A DNA stretch of 64,000 bases from Chelatococcus sp. YT9 (GTDB lineage: Bacteria > Pseudomonadota > Alphaproteobacteria > Rhizobiales > Beijerinckiaceae), in NCBI RefSeq assembly GCF_018398315.1, contig NZ_JAHBRW010000002.1:418637-482636 (forward strand), given 5' to 3'. Made by a program: the position numbers and the translations under genes. Under the pieces are notes generated by a model. It had not been told where the DNA came from, searched no databases, and worked only from the letters and a program-made list of their open reading frames with translations. This document shows positions 25,834 through 33,957 of this stretch, one piece after another (positions within the stretch are counted from its first letter, which is position 1; every line of letters starts with the position of its first letter).

Positions 25834-26811
25834 CTATTTCACCGCGATTTTAGCGTCTTGAAGAAGCTTCTTGGTGCGATCCACCTCGCCTTCAAGCATG
25901 GTCGTGAACTCGGCGCGCGTACCAAGCTTGCGCTCGAAACCGAGCTTGGCCATCTCTGTCTTGACATCGTCGCCGGCTAACACCTTCGAGACATCAGCAT
26001 TGATCTTGTCGAGAACGGCAGGTGGCACCTTGGCCGGAGCGAGGAGGCCATACCAGGAGTCGTAGGCGACATCGACGCCTTCCTCGCGAATGGTCTTGAC
26101 GTCCGGAAGGGCCGAGATGCGCTCGGAAGCGACGGCGCCGATCAGCGTCGCCTTGCCCGCCTGAACATGAGGCATGACGCTCGAGACACCGCCCATGTAG
26201 ACTTGGACCGAATCTGAAAGAAGTGCCTGAATGGCCGGTGCGGTGCCGTTGAAAGGAATATGCTTCATATCGATGCCGGCAGCGATATTGAGCATTTCCG
26301 AAGCGAAATGCGGCGCGCTGCCAATTGCCGCCGAAGCATAGTTCACCTTGCCCGGATTGGCCTTCACATAGGCCACGAACTCCTTGATATCCTTCGCGGG
26401 AACGTTCTTGTTGATGATCATGACGAGGGGCGCGACGCCGACGAGGGACACTGGAGCGAAGTCCTTCATCGTATGGTATGGCGTCACGGATGGATTGAGC
26501 AATTCGTATGCGCCATGGGAGGCATTGTTCCCAAGCACCAGCGTATAGCCATCGGGCTCAGCACGCGCGACCGCGTCGGAGCCGATTGTCCCCGACGCGC
26601 CAGCCTTGTTGTCGACGACGACCGGCTGCTTCCACAGGTCGGAGAGCCGCTGTGCCACAAGCCGGCCAACAAGGTCCGTGGGACCGCCCGGTGGATAAGG
26701 GATGACGAGCTTGACAGGCTTTGTCGGAAAATCCGCAGCTGATGCGCCAGCAATACTTCCCACCAGCGCGAGCGTCGCCCCAGCCACCAGCAGTGCGCGT
26801 CTCTTGATCAT
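25834..26811 (-). CDS. Bug/TctC tripartite tricarboxylate transporter binding protein 2
   Basis: 325 residues. Signal peptide MIKRRALLVAGATLALVGS with cleavage near ASAAD, then PTKPVKLVIPYPPGGPTD and the same block order as the neighbouring paralog. First gene of the leftward uptake operon that reaches tctA. The intergenic space to the divergent acyl-CoA synthetase holds two TACYNNNNRGTA sites, one 55 bp before this start. Ribosome binding site GGGAGGGACGGAGC is close upstream. The two Bug proteins look like a fairly recent tandem duplication, with the ligand probably a (branched) mono- or dicarboxylate; that is inference. Confidence 0.94.
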   Translation of the reverse strand: MIKRRALLVAGATLALVGSIAGASAADFPTKPVKLVIPYPPGGPTDLVGRLVAQRLSDLWKQPVVVDNKAGASGTIGSDAVARAEPDGYTLVLGNNASHGAYELLNPSVTPYHTMKDFAPVSLVGVAPLVMIINKNVPAKDIKEFVAYVKANPGKVNYASAAIGSAPHFASEMLNIAAGIDMKHIPFNGTAPAIQALLSDSVQVYMGGVSSVMPHVQAGKATLIGAVASERISALPDVKTIREEGVDVAYDSWYGLLAPAKVPPAVLDKINADVSKVLAGDDVKTEMAKLGFERKLGTRAEFTTMLEGEVDRTKKLLQDAKIAVK

Positions 26812-26866
26812 GCTCCGTCCCTCCCTGTTATGCAGCCGCTTTCGCGGAGATTGACAAGAGAATATC

Positions 26867-26878
26867 TACTCGTGAGTA
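26867..26878. promoter_or_regulatory. candidate TetR-type operator, site D (TACTCGTGAGTA)
   Basis: TACYNNNNRGTA copy with TACT arms, 55 bp upstream of the Bug 2 start in the divergent promoter. Confidence 0.55.
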
Positions 26879-26973
26879 TAACGCAAGGGGGCGATTGACA
26901 GGCGGAAGAAGTCAATATTCCCGGCTGGGGCGGACATTGCCGCCTTTCCTAAGCATCCGGCCTCACTGAAATT

Positions 26974-26985
26974 TACCCGCTGGTA
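26974..26985. promoter_or_regulatory. candidate TetR-type operator, site E (TACCCGCTGGTA)
   Basis: TACYNNNNRGTA copy, 12 bp before the ATG of the NDP-forming acyl-CoA synthetase, next to its ribosome binding site. Together with site D it covers both directions of the divergent promoter. Confidence 0.55.
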
Positions 26986-26997
26986 CGGAGCCTGCCT

Positions 26998-28407
26998 ATG
27001 TCAGACGCAGCCCGGGAACTCTATTCGAAGGAGGCTCTCACCCCTCTCATTAGCCCGCGCTCGATCGCGGTGATCGGTGCGTCCGACCGCGCCGGTTCGC
27101 TCGGCGCGCGCGTCATGGCCAACCTTGGCGACTACAGCGGGGCGGTGTTCCTGATCAGCGAGAGATTGAAGGAAATTGGCGGTCAGCGATGCCATGCGAG
27201 CATTCGGGAAATATCCGAACCGGTCGATTGTGCCGTGCTCGCGGTGCCAGCTTCGGCGATCGAGGCGGTCCTTGAGGATTGTGCGGCCGCCAAGGTTCGC
27301 TCAAGCATCATCTTCGCCTCCGGATATGCTGAGCTCGGCACCGAAGAAGGCCTCGCCGCGCAGGAGCGATTAAAGATGATCGCCCATGCCGCAGGCATGA
27401 GGCTGGTCGGGCCCAATACGACCGGCATCGCCAACCTTGTCAGCGGCGCTCATTGCGGCTTTGCCGAGTTCCCGCACGGCTACAGCCCGCGCAACGGAAC
27501 CATCGCTCTCGTTTCCCAATCCGGCGCAATCGCGCTTGGTCTGTCCCAGGCGGCCGAACGTGGCTCGTCGCTGAGCCACGTATTGACCGCGGGCAATTCA
27601 GTCGATGTCGATATCGCCGACTATGTCAGCGCGCTCGCTGATAATGAAACCGTCGACGGCATCGCGCTCGTGTTTGAAGGCCTGACCTCGGGGGATCGAC
27701 TGGAAAGGGCGGCAGCAGCGGCTGCGAGGGCCGGCAAACCCATCGCCGTCACAAAGCTTGGATCGTCACGTCTTGGCGCTGAAGCGGTCGCCTATCACAC
27801 CGCGTCAAAGGTGGGTTGTCCACGTGAGTGGTCGGCGCTCTTCGCCCGGTGCGGAATGGTCGAAGTCGAAGACCTCGCCCGCCTTATCGAAACCGCGACG
27901 TTCCTCGCCAAGTTCAGGAACCTGCCCAAGCCAGCCGTGGCACCAGCTGTCGCGATCCTTGCCAGTTCCGGAGGTATGGGGATCCTGGCAGCTGACGCTG
28001 CGGAACGGAACGGCGTGGCGACACCCCAGCCATCCGAGCGCACGAGGATGCGCCTGGCCGAGGTCATTCCACCCTTCGGGTCGCCCCGCAACCCGTGCGA
28101 TGCCACCGCCCAGGCGACCTCCAATCCGCGATCCATCCTGGCTTCCGCGGCCGCGCTTCTTTCGGACAACCGTTTCGACGCGTTGGTTCTCGTTTGGGCA
28201 AAAGCATGGGCGTCGCCCTATTTCCATGACCTTTCGGATGTTGCAAAAACCTGCGGCAAGCCGCTTTGCTTGGTCTGGATGAGCCAATGGGGCGACGGCC
28301 CCGGATCTGGAGAAGCAGAACGCCTGCCAAACGTCGCCTTGTTCCGATCGCTCGATTCGTGCATGGCTGCAATAAGAGGCTGGGCGGGTGCGCGGGGTGA
28401 TGTGTGA
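26998..28407 (+). CDS. NDP-forming acyl-CoA synthetase, CoA-binding subunit only
   Basis: 469 residues. Contains the CoA-binding domain (SIAVIGASDRAGSLG, about residues 22-36), the two succinyl-CoA-ligase-like domains (IALVSQSGAIALGLS; VTKLGSSRLGAEAVAYHTAS with the phosphohistidine candidate His267) and a last Rossmann-like part. The ATP-grasp domain that family members usually carry at the C-terminus, or as a separate beta subunit, is not in this protein nor next to it. It would form an acyl-CoA from acid, CoA and ATP or GTP with a partner, or act in reverse. ATG at 26998, CGGAG upstream. Its stop lies 41 bp before the tetR start, likely one transcript. Confidence 0.85.
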   Translation: MSDAARELYSKEALTPLISPRSIAVIGASDRAGSLGARVMANLGDYSGAVFLISERLKEIGGQRCHASIREISEPVDCAVLAVPASAIEAVLEDCAAAKVRSSIIFASGYAELGTEEGLAAQERLKMIAHAAGMRLVGPNTTGIANLVSGAHCGFAEFPHGYSPRNGTIALVSQSGAIALGLSQAAERGSSLSHVLTAGNSVDVDIADYVSALADNETVDGIALVFEGLTSGDRLERAAAAAARAGKPIAVTKLGSSRLGAEAVAYHTASKVGCPREWSALFARCGMVEVEDLARLIETATFLAKFRNLPKPAVAPAVAILASSGGMGILAADAAERNGVATPQPSERTRMRLAEVIPPFGSPRNPCDATAQATSNPRSILASAAALLSDNRFDALVLVWAKAWASPYFHDLSDVAKTCGKPLCLVWMSQWGDGPGSGEAERLPNVALFRSLDSCMAAIRGWAGARGDV

Positions 28408-28448
28408 CGGACGGACCACGGGTGAGAATTCCGAAGCGAGGGAAGCGT

Positions 28449-29078
28449 ATGACGGACGCAACGACGGTGCGGGAGATCTCCCCAGATGCGCGGGAGGCGA
28501 AGCGCTACGCCATTCTGACCGCCGCCGCACGGATCTTCAACGAGCGCGGCTATCACTCGACGTCGATGTCGGACGTCGCCGATGCCCTCGGGGTCAGCAA
28601 GCCGTTCCTTTATTACTATATAAAGGACAAGGAGGACCTGCTCTTCCAATGTTCCAATATCGCAACGATCGAGCTTGCTGCCCTGCTCGACGATGTCCGT
28701 AACGCGGACGTCAGCGGCTGGGAGCGGCTGGAAATGCTCTTCCGCCGCTATATCAATGTCATGACGACCGATTTCGGCATGTGCCTCATCCGTAACACGG
28801 CCCCCGGCAACATGGCTGAAGACAGGCGGGAGAAGCTCTGGACGGGGCGGCGGCGCCTGAACCGTGAAGTCGAGCGCATCATCGCGCAGGGTATCGCCGA
28901 CGGTTCGATCCGCAGTTGTGATCCGCAAAAGCTCTCCTTCGCTATGTTCGGAGCATTCAACTGGATCACCTTCTGGTATCGCACCACAGGCCCCCAGAAG
29001 CCCGAGGCCATAGCGGATTATTTCCTCGACATATTCGCACGCGGCGTCATGGCCTCCGCGGAGGCTGAAGAGCACTGA
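28449..29078 (+). CDS. TetR family transcriptional regulator
   Basis: 209 residues. The N-terminal helix-turn-helix is clear: AILTAAARIFNERGYHSTSMSDVADALGVSKPFLYYYIKDKEDLL (about residues 20-65, read in parts), followed by an all-helical ligand domain with several Trp/Phe residues, as in acyl-CoA-responsive regulators such as KstR2-type proteins. Start at the ATG at 28449 with GAGGGAAG upstream; a GTG at 28404 would overlap the preceding stop. It closes the island, and is the best candidate to bind the six TACYNNNNRGTA sites. The ligand would then be an acyl-CoA intermediate (inferred). Confidence 0.92.
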   Translation: MTDATTVREISPDAREAKRYAILTAAARIFNERGYHSTSMSDVADALGVSKPFLYYYIKDKEDLLFQCSNIATIELAALLDDVRNADVSGWERLEMLFRRYINVMTTDFGMCLIRNTAPGNMAEDRREKLWTGRRRLNREVERIIAQGIADGSIRSCDPQKLSFAMFGAFNWITFWYRTTGPQKPEAIADYFLDIFARGVMASAEAEEH

Positions 29079-29168
29079 TGCGCGGATATCTTCAGGCGTA
29101 GAGGTCAGCGTGGGCGCGAGGGCGGGCGGATCGTGAGTTACAGCCAGCGGGAGCGATAGCTGAACGCA

Positions 29169-30473
29169 TCACGCCATTTGGACATCCAGCCAAATGCCGT
29201 TCGAGATTGCCCCAATGGAATTAGCCTTGCTTTCCGCGCTCTCCGAAAAACCGATAAGGAGATCTGTCATCGTTGCGCCATCCTCCATGGCGCCGCTCCA
29301 GAATGCATAGCCTGCTTCGTCCGGCTGACGGCCGAACACGTTCTCATAGAGAAGCTGAATAACCTGATGGCTGGTTGGGCTTTGGCCGTACAGGCCAACG
29401 AACTCGGACGACGAAGCAAATGACTGAGCCAGATCTCTTAGGCCCACCCCACGGTCCATCGCGATGGTCCAGAAACTCAGGCCACTTTGGTCAGGTAATC
29501 GGTCCAACGCGGCCTTGTACATTCGATACGCTTGGCCTGCATTGCCGTCTAGGTCGAGCGCCAGAATGCGATCCGTAAAAGCAATCCGCTCTGCTGTGTT
29601 GATGAATGCGTTATAGGAATTATCTGCATTACTGACGGATAGAACTTCGTCATCATAAGAGAACTGATAGGCGACACTATCGGTTCCGAACGTGACGATA
29701 TCAAATCCTGCTCCGGCGTCCAGCGTCTGTCCAGACAAAGGAGCATCAAGAATATCGGAGTTGCGGGTCCCGATTCCGAGGTCAGCCAAGATCGCAAGAT
29801 CAAGATCACTGATTGGATACTCGGTCGCAAACTTGAAGACGATGCCGTTCATCAGGTCGTCTGCCAGTTCCACGCCAGGATGCGGCGCGGAGTTTCCGAG
29901 GTGAAAAATGTTTCCATATGTCAGGGGCACAGGGCCTCCATAAATTTTTGCGGCATTCACGCCTTCAAAATATGGAAGGCCATCCCTCATGAGCACATGC
30001 GAGTCGAAGGGAGATTGATAGTCGCCGGGAAGCACCCCGGTCGTGTAATCACGCCATCCGGCGAAACCTATGCCGTGAGCCAGCTCATGGACAATGGTGG
30101 ATATGGCGCTCACCTTGTCGGGCTCGACGTTGCCACCAAAATACAGGCCGTTGCGGAGATGGTTTATGTCAGCTTGCACAAGAATATCGTATTCCATGCC
30201 GGAACTGACCCCGGTTCTCAGCTCATACGCAGCGGCGCTTTCCCAGACCGCCAACCCGCCTTTTGTGCCGATATTCAGTGTAGATGCTGGTCCGCCTTGA
30301 AATCTTCCACTAATTGTCTGGTCACGAATCTCCAATCGAACATTGAGCGTAACATTGGCCGTCAACGCGGACGACCAAGCCCGGAAAGCCGTCGCAAAAT
30401 CAGCGAGGACAAGGTCAAGCAGGCCCTGCTCTGCTCCGGCATCATTCATCACATCGATCGTGTAATCGATCAT
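29169..30473 (-). CDS. secreted HExxH metalloprotease-like protein with DUF4214 repeats
   Basis: 434 residues. The N-terminal half holds a zinc-protease motif HELAHGIGF (residues 129-137); no third metzincin His follows at the usual spot. A linker with Asp/Gly-rich strands (DAGAGFDIVTFGTDS) is followed by two DUF4214-type repeats (YRMYKAALDRLPDQSGLSFW and VFGRQPDEAGYAFW). There is no Sec signal, and DUF4214 proteins are commonly exported by type I secretion, so that is likely here. Start at the ATG at 30471-30473 with GAGGG at good spacing; an upstream ATG at 30512 is possible. Base composition is visibly lower in GC than the neighbours, hinting at transfer. Confidence 0.75.
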   Translation of the reverse strand: MIDYTIDVMNDAGAEQGLLDLVLADFATAFRAWSSALTANVTLNVRLEIRDQTISGRFQGGPASTLNIGTKGGLAVWESAAAYELRTGVSSGMEYDILVQADINHLRNGLYFGGNVEPDKVSAISTIVHELAHGIGFAGWRDYTTGVLPGDYQSPFDSHVLMRDGLPYFEGVNAAKIYGGPVPLTYGNIFHLGNSAPHPGVELADDLMNGIVFKFATEYPISDLDLAILADLGIGTRNSDILDAPLSGQTLDAGAGFDIVTFGTDSVAYQFSYDDEVLSVSNADNSYNAFINTAERIAFTDRILALDLDGNAGQAYRMYKAALDRLPDQSGLSFWTIAMDRGVGLRDLAQSFASSSEFVGLYGQSPTSHQVIQLLYENVFGRQPDEAGYAFWSGAMEDGATMTDLLIGFSESAESKANSIGAISNGIWLDVQMA

Positions 30474-30743
30474 GTTTACGCCCTCGCGTGAGAAGACCTT
30501 GTTTTTATTCATTCATACAAGCCGGGGGCGCGGACTTCAATATTGGGCAATATCGGGGGCTTAGCCGAATTCGTTGGCCGGCTGGCATCCCGGCCCGATT
30601 ATCTGAAACTGTCGCCGCTCCCCGTCACGCGCTCCCTGCGGTGCCACAGAGCGGAAGCGTCGCGCCGGCGCTACGGAGGCGTTACCCTCCATTGTTTCGC
30701 GGGAACCGGCCGCTTGCTCGAAGCCAGAGCGCATTCACTCTTA

Positions 30744-31526
30744 TCACGACGTTGGTATTGTGCCGCCGTCGATCACGAGTTCCGTGCCGGTCACCGCGCC
30801 GGCGCGCGGGGAGACAACAAACGCAATGAGATCGGCGACCTCTGCCGGCTTCGCAGGCCGGCCGAGCGGAATTCCTCCCAGCGAATCCATGATGATCCGC
30901 TTCCCTCCTTCGTAGTCGGTGCCCGCCTCCAAGGCCAATCGCTCAGCCATTGCAACCGCTGCCTTGGTTTCCACCCATCCCGGTGAAACCCGCACCACAC
31001 GAATGCCCTTCGCCGCAACCTCCTTCGACAGGCTCTTGCTGTAGGTGGACAGCGCGGCCTTCGCCGCCGCATAGGCTGTCGTTGATTCAGGAAGCGGCAG
31101 GCGGCTTTGGATCGAGGTGACATGCACAATCACGCCGCGTCCTTGCGCGATCATCCCCGGCAAAAGCGCGCGATCGAGCCGGACAGCCGGCATCAGGTTC
31201 CAATTCCATTCCCTCGACCATTCCGCATCGTCCAGCGCGGCGAACCCGCCGCCGGATGCGGAGGAGCCGCCGACCACATGGACGACGATGTCCACCCCGC
31301 CGAGATGATCGAGAGCACCCGCCGCAACCCGGGCACAGCCTTCAGCCGTCGCAATGTCGGCGGTGATGAAGTGGACCCCTTGCCCGGAACCCGCTGGCAC
31401 AGTGCGAGCGGTCGTCACGACGCGCGCTCCGGCCTCACGCAGCACATCGACCACAGCCGCACCGATACCCTTGGTTCCGCCCGTTACCAGGGCACGTGCG
31501 CCCTCCAGGCCGAGATCGAAGCTCAT
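30744..31526 (-). CDS. SDR family oxidoreductase
   Basis: 260 residues. TGGTKGIG cofactor loop, catalytic Ser in HVTSIQS and YAAAK are present; the usual NNAG is VVGGS, a variant seen in several SDR groups. The C-terminal [16 protein letters not shown] is the standard end. The start overlaps the SnoaL gene stop by 4 bases (ATGA), so it is the second gene of a two-gene unit controlled by the divergent HxlR regulator. This SDR + SnoaL + HxlR arrangement is common for redox or electrophile-responsive units; substrate unknown. Confidence 0.9.
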   Translation of the reverse strand: MSFDLGLEGARALVTGGTKGIGAAVVDVLREAGARVVTTARTVPAGSGQGVHFITADIATAEGCARVAAGALDHLGGVDIVVHVVGGSSASGGGFAALDDAEWSREWNWNLMPAVRLDRALLPGMIAQGRGVIVHVTSIQSRLPLPESTTAYAAAKAALSTYSKSLSKEVAAKGIRVVRVSPGWVETKAAVAMAERLALEAGTDYEGGKRIIMDSLGGIPLGRPAKPAEVADLIAFVVSPRAGAVTGTELVIDGGTIPTS

Positions 31527-31849
31527 GCCGTGATCTCCAGCCGCGCTATCAGGTCGTGTTGCAGAACAAACGCATAGCGGAGATCGACCGGACTGCCGGG
31601 GAAGTTGCCGGCGACACGGGCGGTGACCACAGTTTGGGCGTTTTGCTCGCTCACTTCAAACGGGGTGGCGGTATAGCTGTATTTGGCGGAAGCTTCCGTT
31701 TTCCACTTACGGATGGCGTCGCGGCCCTTATGGGTCCGGTGCTCGTCGATGACCACAGCGTTTTCGCTGAAGCACATCGCAATCGCGCCGCCATCGTCCT
31801 GATCGGCCGCAAAATAGGCAGCGATAGGCCTCGGAAGGGAAATTGGCAT
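31523..31849 (-). CDS. SnoaL-like / NTF2-fold small protein
   Basis: 108 residues with the NTF2-like cone fold: an N-terminal helix with [27 protein letters not shown], then [18 protein letters not shown] and strands ending in [17 protein letters not shown]. Polyketide cyclase-, ketosteroid isomerase- and storage-type proteins share this shape, so activity cannot be given. First gene of the unit with the SDR; 57 bp from the divergent hxlR-type gene. Confidence 0.82.
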   Translation of the reverse strand: MPISLPRPIAAYFAADQDDGGAIAMCFSENAVVIDEHRTHKGRDAIRKWKTEASAKYSYTATPFEVSEQNAQTVVTARVAGNFPGSPVDLRYAFVLQHDLIARLEITA

Positions 31850-31906
31850 GGCAGCTCTTCTCCGATTTGAGTTGTTTCGGAGCTTAGATCACCCTAGCCT
31901 TCCCAT

Positions 31907-32302
31907 ATGACAAGAACAGACGAAAAAGTAAGGTACTTACCGGAAGGTAACCCTTCTCACGGTTATACACGCGAAACGGCGGCCGAAGGGGTTGAGAACG
32001 CCTTGAAGCTGCTCGAAGGGCGATGGAAGCTGATCATCCTGTTCCACCTCTTCGGTGGCGCGGTCATGCGGTTTTCCGACCTCGAGCGGGCAATTCCCGC
32101 CGTATCGCAAAAAATGCTGATTCAGCAGCTTCGCCAGATGGAGAGCGACGGCATCATCAAGCGCATCGTTCACCATCAGGTGCCGCCAAAGGTCGAATAC
32201 TGCCTGACCGAATGGGGGCAGGCCCTCTGCCCGGCCCTTGATGCGCTGTTATCATGGGCCGCGCAGCGCGGGGTGGTGGGCTCACCCCCCGCTGCCGACT
32301 GA
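31907..32302 (+). CDS. HxlR family transcriptional regulator
   Basis: 131-residue winged-helix protein of the HxlR/YodB type: LEGRWKLIILFHLFGGAVMRFSDLER, AIPAVSQKMLIQQLRQMESDGIIKR (read in parts) and the wing VHHQVPPKVEYCLTEWGQAL. It lacks the N-terminal Cys of redox-sensing members but has Cys in the wing and the tail. Divergent from the SnoaL-SDR pair. A symmetric sequence, TTACCGGAAGGTAA at 31937-31950, lies in its first codons and could be an operator. Confidence 0.92.
   Translation: MTRTDEKVRYLPEGNPSHGYTRETAAEGVENALKLLEGRWKLIILFHLFGGAVMRFSDLERAIPAVSQKMLIQQLRQMESDGIIKRIVHHQVPPKVEYCLTEWGQALCPALDALLSWAAQRGVVGSPPAAD
31937..31950. promoter_or_regulatory. symmetric site inside hxlR 5' end (TTACCGGAAGGTAA)
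   Basis: Inverted repeat with 5-bp arms, preceded by one more GGTA half at 31933-31936. It codes for residues 11-15 of the HxlR protein, so symmetry may be chance. It also fits TACYNNNNRGTA, though it is outside the acyl-CoA island. Confidence 0.3.
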
Positions 32303-32409
32303 AGAGCTATCCTGCATAAAGGCCCAAGGGAGAAGGTTCTCGTGGGGAATTCGGGACATGTGAGTGCCCCGGGGCCGTACAATACTGCCACGGAACGCCC
32401 GCGTGCTCA

Positions 32410-32853
32410 TCATTGTTGAATTATAACGCCCAGGCCCCTGGCCTGCGCGATAAGCCGGGGGATGTCTGGGGGGTTGTCAGCCGGCGGGGGGAAATCACGC
32501 GCTCCCACGGGCATGGGCTCGCCCAACGTTGCGAAGAATTCCGCATGGATCCTGCCAGGGATGTTGAAGATAAACATCCGAGCGGGGCTATCGCCGATAT
32601 TCTTCAACGCGTGCACAGCGCCATTCGGGATCTGCACCACGTCGCCCGCCTTCGCGATGCGCTCCTGGCCATCGACATCGAAGGCATAGGTGCCTTCCAA
32701 AATGCAGAAGACCTCATTGTCCCCTGGATGGGTATTGGGTGGCACGCCGGCGCCTGGCGCAGTGAGCACGTCCACAAGGCAGTAGCCCATTTCGCCCCGT
32801 GCATGAAAGCGGATCAGATTGCCGAACAGATGGTAGGTGTCAGTTTCGCTCAT
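32410..32853 (-). CDS. cupin domain protein
   Basis: 147-residue single-domain cupin. Motif 1 is NTHPGDNEVFCILEGTY (only the first His and the Glu of the usual HxH..E are clear), motif 2 is GDVVQIPNGAVHALKN with its His. It probably binds one metal; reaction unknown, with quercetinase-like or isomerase-like roles possible. Divergent from a TetR regulator across a 44-bp gap filled by ATGAGA/TCTCAT repeats, so it is probably under that regulator's control. Confidence 0.85.
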   Translation of the reverse strand: MSETDTYHLFGNLIRFHARGEMGYCLVDVLTAPGAGVPPNTHPGDNEVFCILEGTYAFDVDGQERIAKAGDVVQIPNGAVHALKNIGDSPARMFIFNIPGRIHAEFFATLGEPMPVGARDFPPPADNPPDIPRLIAQARGLGVIIQQ

Positions 32854-32881
32854 AGTAGCCCCTTGCAGTGCAACATTCTTT

Positions 32882-32906
32882 ATGAGACATTTTTCTCATG
32901 ATGAGA
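32882..32906. promoter_or_regulatory. candidate TetR autoregulatory operator
   Basis: Three half-sites: ATGAGA at 32882, TCTCAT at 32894 and ATGAGA at 32901. The last two form TCTCATGATGAGA, a 6-1-6 palindrome that overlaps the start codon of the TetR gene; the first pair forms a wider repeat. Placement between divergent cupin and TetR genes is typical of autorepression. Confidence 0.55.
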
Positions 32907-33518
32907 TCAGATAATCAAGATGGAATCGAGGGCACCAGGGAGCGGGAGCGCCTCGGCCAGAAGTTGCGCACCCGCCGCGATCTGCTGGCTGCTGCGCGCG
33001 CGCTGATCGACAGGGGCGCCGAAGTCAATTTGGCAGCGGTGGCAGACGAGGCTGGCATTTCGCGCGCCACGGCCTATCGTTACTTTTCCGATGCCGCCGC
33101 TCTCGCTCTTGAGGCTGTGCTGGACGGGATTGTGTCCGTGCCGGAGAATATCATCCCGGAGGGGTCGCCCGTCCGGGACCGCGTGCACGCGGTGCGGCGC
33201 TACTGGCTCGCGTTCTGTCGCACCTCGGAGAACCGCCTGCGCATCTTTGCGGCCCGCGCCATGGAATCAGGCGCAGAGGGTGCTCCCCGCTATCAGCGTT
33301 ATGCCCGTCGACTACCGATGTTCATCGAAGCCCTTTCGCCCGTCTCCGCAACGCTGGGGGAGAAGAGGACCAACGAACTCGCGCTGCTTCTCGCCGCCAC
33401 CTCAGGCTTCGAGAACTATATCACCATGAAGGATATTCTGCGGCTCAACGAAGAGCAGATCGAGACCTATTCTGAAACAATTCTGGACGCACTCTTGGAG
33501 AAATATGGCGTTTCGTGA
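32898..33518 (+). CDS. TetR family transcriptional regulator
   Basis: 206 residues. Helix-turn-helix seen in LLAAARALIDRGAEVNLAAVADEAGISRATAYRYFSD (about residues 29-65, read in parts). The C-terminal ligand domain is all helical with no known family mark. Two adjacent ATGs at 32898 and 32901 serve as start; both lie within the palindrome, so bound repressor would block its own initiation region. The divergent cupin gene is the obvious target. Confidence 0.9.
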   Translation: MMRSDNQDGIEGTRERERLGQKLRTRRDLLAAARALIDRGAEVNLAAVADEAGISRATAYRYFSDAAALALEAVLDGIVSVPENIIPEGSPVRDRVHAVRRYWLAFCRTSENRLRIFAARAMESGAEGAPRYQRYARRLPMFIEALSPVSATLGEKRTNELALLLAATSGFENYITMKDILRLNEEQIETYSETILDALLEKYGVS

Positions 33519-33957
33519 GCCCGCTTCTAGGGCAGAGTGCTCTGGCAACGCTCCTCGGAAAATTGGCTCCGCGGCCCGGCTGCTTGATCATTTCTGTATC
33601 AATTCAGGTTAGACTTTCTGTCAGTGGCCAGCGCGAAGGGGCCAGATAATGCCACTCGGGCCTGAAGCCGGCGGTTGACACAGGGGTAACTGACCACGCA
33701 TTCTCCGCGCTGCACATCTTATCGCCAAATGCTTGTCCCTGCGGCGAGACCTACGACAGAGCGGTGGGATCCTGGCCTAGTTCAGGAATGTCAATCTCCG
33801 TCCCCTGCCATAACGCCTCGCTCCGCGGAGCGCGGTCGTCGGAAACGTCGACCCCAACTAGCTCCCTCCATCTGTTCGCGTTTAGTACCAGGAGGTGCCT
33901 GACCAACTCTCGGGCGATTCTCTCCCCGCGTATCATCGCGACCGCTGCTGAGATGCC
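33519..33957. other. intergenic region, no gene recognised
   Basis: 439 bases between the TetR gene and the ABC exporter. The part at about 33595-33720 contains repeated GGCCAG/GGCC words and a change of texture that could be a decayed insertion-sequence end, but I recognise no transposase frame or terminal repeats. Confidence 0.4.

Noticed and set aside
31938-31949. Seventh copy of TACYNNNNRGTA as part of the acyl-CoA regulon
   Set aside because: It lies inside the hxlR coding sequence and outside the island; it may be an HxlR site or chance.
33595-33720. Possible insertion-sequence remnant
   Set aside because: Texture and repeated GGCC words are suggestive, but there is no transposase frame, terminal repeat or target duplication that I can show.
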